DNA of 64,000 nt from positions 820,501 to 884,500 of the forward strand of contig NC_014614.1 in the NCBI RefSeq assembly GCF_000196455.1. The letters are read 5' to 3'. Within the stretch, counting starts at the first letter, position 1. Each line of letters opens with the position of its first letter. The notes under the pieces are model-generated. The model had not been told where the DNA came from and did not search any database. It worked only from the letters and a program-made list of their open reading frames with translations. Shown here in pieces: positions 63,162-64,000 of this stretch. The position numbers were made by a program, and so were the translations under genes. Source of the DNA: Acetoanaerobium sticklandii (GTDB lineage Bacteria > Bacillota > Clostridia > Peptostreptococcales > Filifactoraceae).

Positions 63162-64000
63162 TTATGCTTTAGCTATTTCTTTACCAAAATCAACAGCTTT
63201 TTGCTTAGCTTCTTCATCAGGATTCCACTGGTGCTTGAAGCCTTCGCCAATGATTTCAAAACCAGCATTTTTAAGCATATCGTTTATAACCTTAGTTCCT
63301 TCTCCACTCCAGCCATAGCAACCAAAGCCACTTGCTTTTTTATTTTTGAATTTCAGCTCTTTCATGAAATGAATAAATCCAGCCACTGGATGAAGCACGC
63401 TATTTCCAACTGTAGGAGAGCCTATCAGCACGGTTTTTGACTTGAATACTTCAGATATCAAGTCATTATTATCACATTTTGCGAGGTTGAATATTTTCAC
63501 AGTAACGTCTTTATCTTCTAAAGATATTCCTTCAGCTATTTTTTCTGCTAATGTTTTAGTTCCGTTCCACATAGTATCGTAGATTATTGTGATTTGATTT
63601 TCTTGATAGTTATCGCACCATTTAGCATATTTTTCAACTATTTGCATTGGATTATCTCTCCAGATAACACCGTGGCTAGTAGCTATTATTTCGATAGGAA
63701 GATTAAGAGCTATAACCTCTTCGAGCTTCTTTTTCAAAATAGCGCTAAATGGAGTTAGGATATTTGCATAATATTTTAAAGCCTCGCTAAATAGCTCGCA
63801 CTGATCGACTAAATCGTTATAAAGCATTTCTGTAGCATAATGCTGACCAAAAGCGTCATTGCTAAATAAAATATTATCTCCAGTTAAGAATGAAGCCATG
63901 CTGTCTGGCCAGTGAAGCATTGGCATCTCAACAAAGATAATCTGTTTATTATTTCCTACATCTAGAGTATCACCAGTTTTCACTACGTTTAAATTCCAGT
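63162..64000 (-). CDS. A-type flavoprotein (FprA-like), N-terminus cut by window edge
   Basis: The C-terminal 279 or so residues of a flavo-diiron protein, which reduces O2 or NO in anaerobes. The frame is open to base 64000. Diiron-domain ligands still visible are the His in PMLHWPDSM, the Asp in SNDAFGQH and the His in TSHGVIW; the HxExDH part lies outside. A flavodoxin domain follows (ITIIYDTMWNGTKTLAEKIA for the FMN phosphate site and GSPTVGNSVLHPVAG). No rubredoxin extension is seen, since the protein ends shortly after. It protects oxygen-sensitive metabolism. Confidence 0.9.
   Translation of the reverse strand, partial: WNLNVVKTGDTLDVGNNKQIIFVEMPMLHWPDSMASFLTGDNILFSNDAFGQHYATEMLYNDLVDQCELFSEALKYYANILTPFSAILKKKLEEVIALNLPIEIIATSHGVIWRDNPMQIVEKYAKWCDNYQENQITIIYDTMWNGTKTLAEKIAEGISLEDKDVTVKIFNLAKCDNNDLISEVFKSKTVLIGSPTVGNSVLHPVAGFIHFMKELKFKNKKASGFGCYGWSGEGTKVINDMLKNAGFEIIGEGFKHQWNPDEEAKQKAVDFGKEIAKA

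Overview
The window is an AT-rich stretch (roughly one third G+C by eye) with Shine-Dalgarno sites of the AGGAGG type, short intergenic gaps and many intrinsic terminators. It looks like chromosome from an anaerobic, low-GC Clostridia. Four things point to the Peptostreptococcaceae side (Acetoanaerobium- or Clostridioides-like): a CD3072/CD3073-type desulfidase/ECF pair, an A-type flavoprotein, several radical SAM enzymes, and a HesB-like selenoprotein read through an in-frame UGA. The genus is an inference. No rRNA, tRNA, CRISPR array or insertion sequence was seen.

Layout. 1-4.5 kb: a truncated PAS/GGDEF protein, a TudS-like desulfidase with an ECF S component, and a CorA channel. 4.5-13.7 kb: one tightly packed run of a His-tailed DMT transporter, two GNAT/FemAB-like acyltransferases, a methyltransferase and four radical SAM proteins with B12-binding-like N-termini. 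It resembles an uncharacterised biosynthetic operon, and the first radical SAM gene carries two nested tandem repeats. 13.8-20.7 kb: a methyltransferase, thioesterase, pirin, membrane proteins (one frameshifted), a DUF5320/DUF134/DUF89 group behind a promoter with twin palindromic operators, and a secreted ferritin-like protein. 20.7-29 kb: TldE/TldD, dipeptidase, AraC/GyrI and Rrf2 regulators, a methyltransferase, YwbE and an Eis-like acetyltransferase. 28.6-36.3 kb: an RND efflux pair, small alarmone synthetase, DeoD, a UvrC-like GIY-YIG protein and a YefM/YoeB-type toxin-antitoxin pair. 36.3-42.8 kb: SIMPL, HD-GYP and DUF4349 proteins, the selenoprotein, an SPL-like radical SAM enzyme and a DsrE-like protein.

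42.9-52.4 kb is the most accessory-looking region. Decayed remnants, including a recognisable HsdR C-terminus broken by stops and frameshifts, are followed by an unknown protein, a fused GmrSD-like DUF262/DUF1524 protein, a GHKL ATPase with two unknown partners in a tight operon, a PLD-fold-like protein, and a family protein broken in a 7-A tract. It reads as a defense island where a type I restriction locus was lost and a GmrSD/GHKL assembly now sits. This is the best candidate here for an undescribed system.

52.4-64 kb: an anchored helical-repeat protein, a gamma-glutamyl hydrolase and amino-acid permease behind a sigma-54 type promoter, the divergent sigma-54 activator that probably controls them, SbcD/SbcC, an SDR oxidoreductase and a flavoprotein cut by the right edge.
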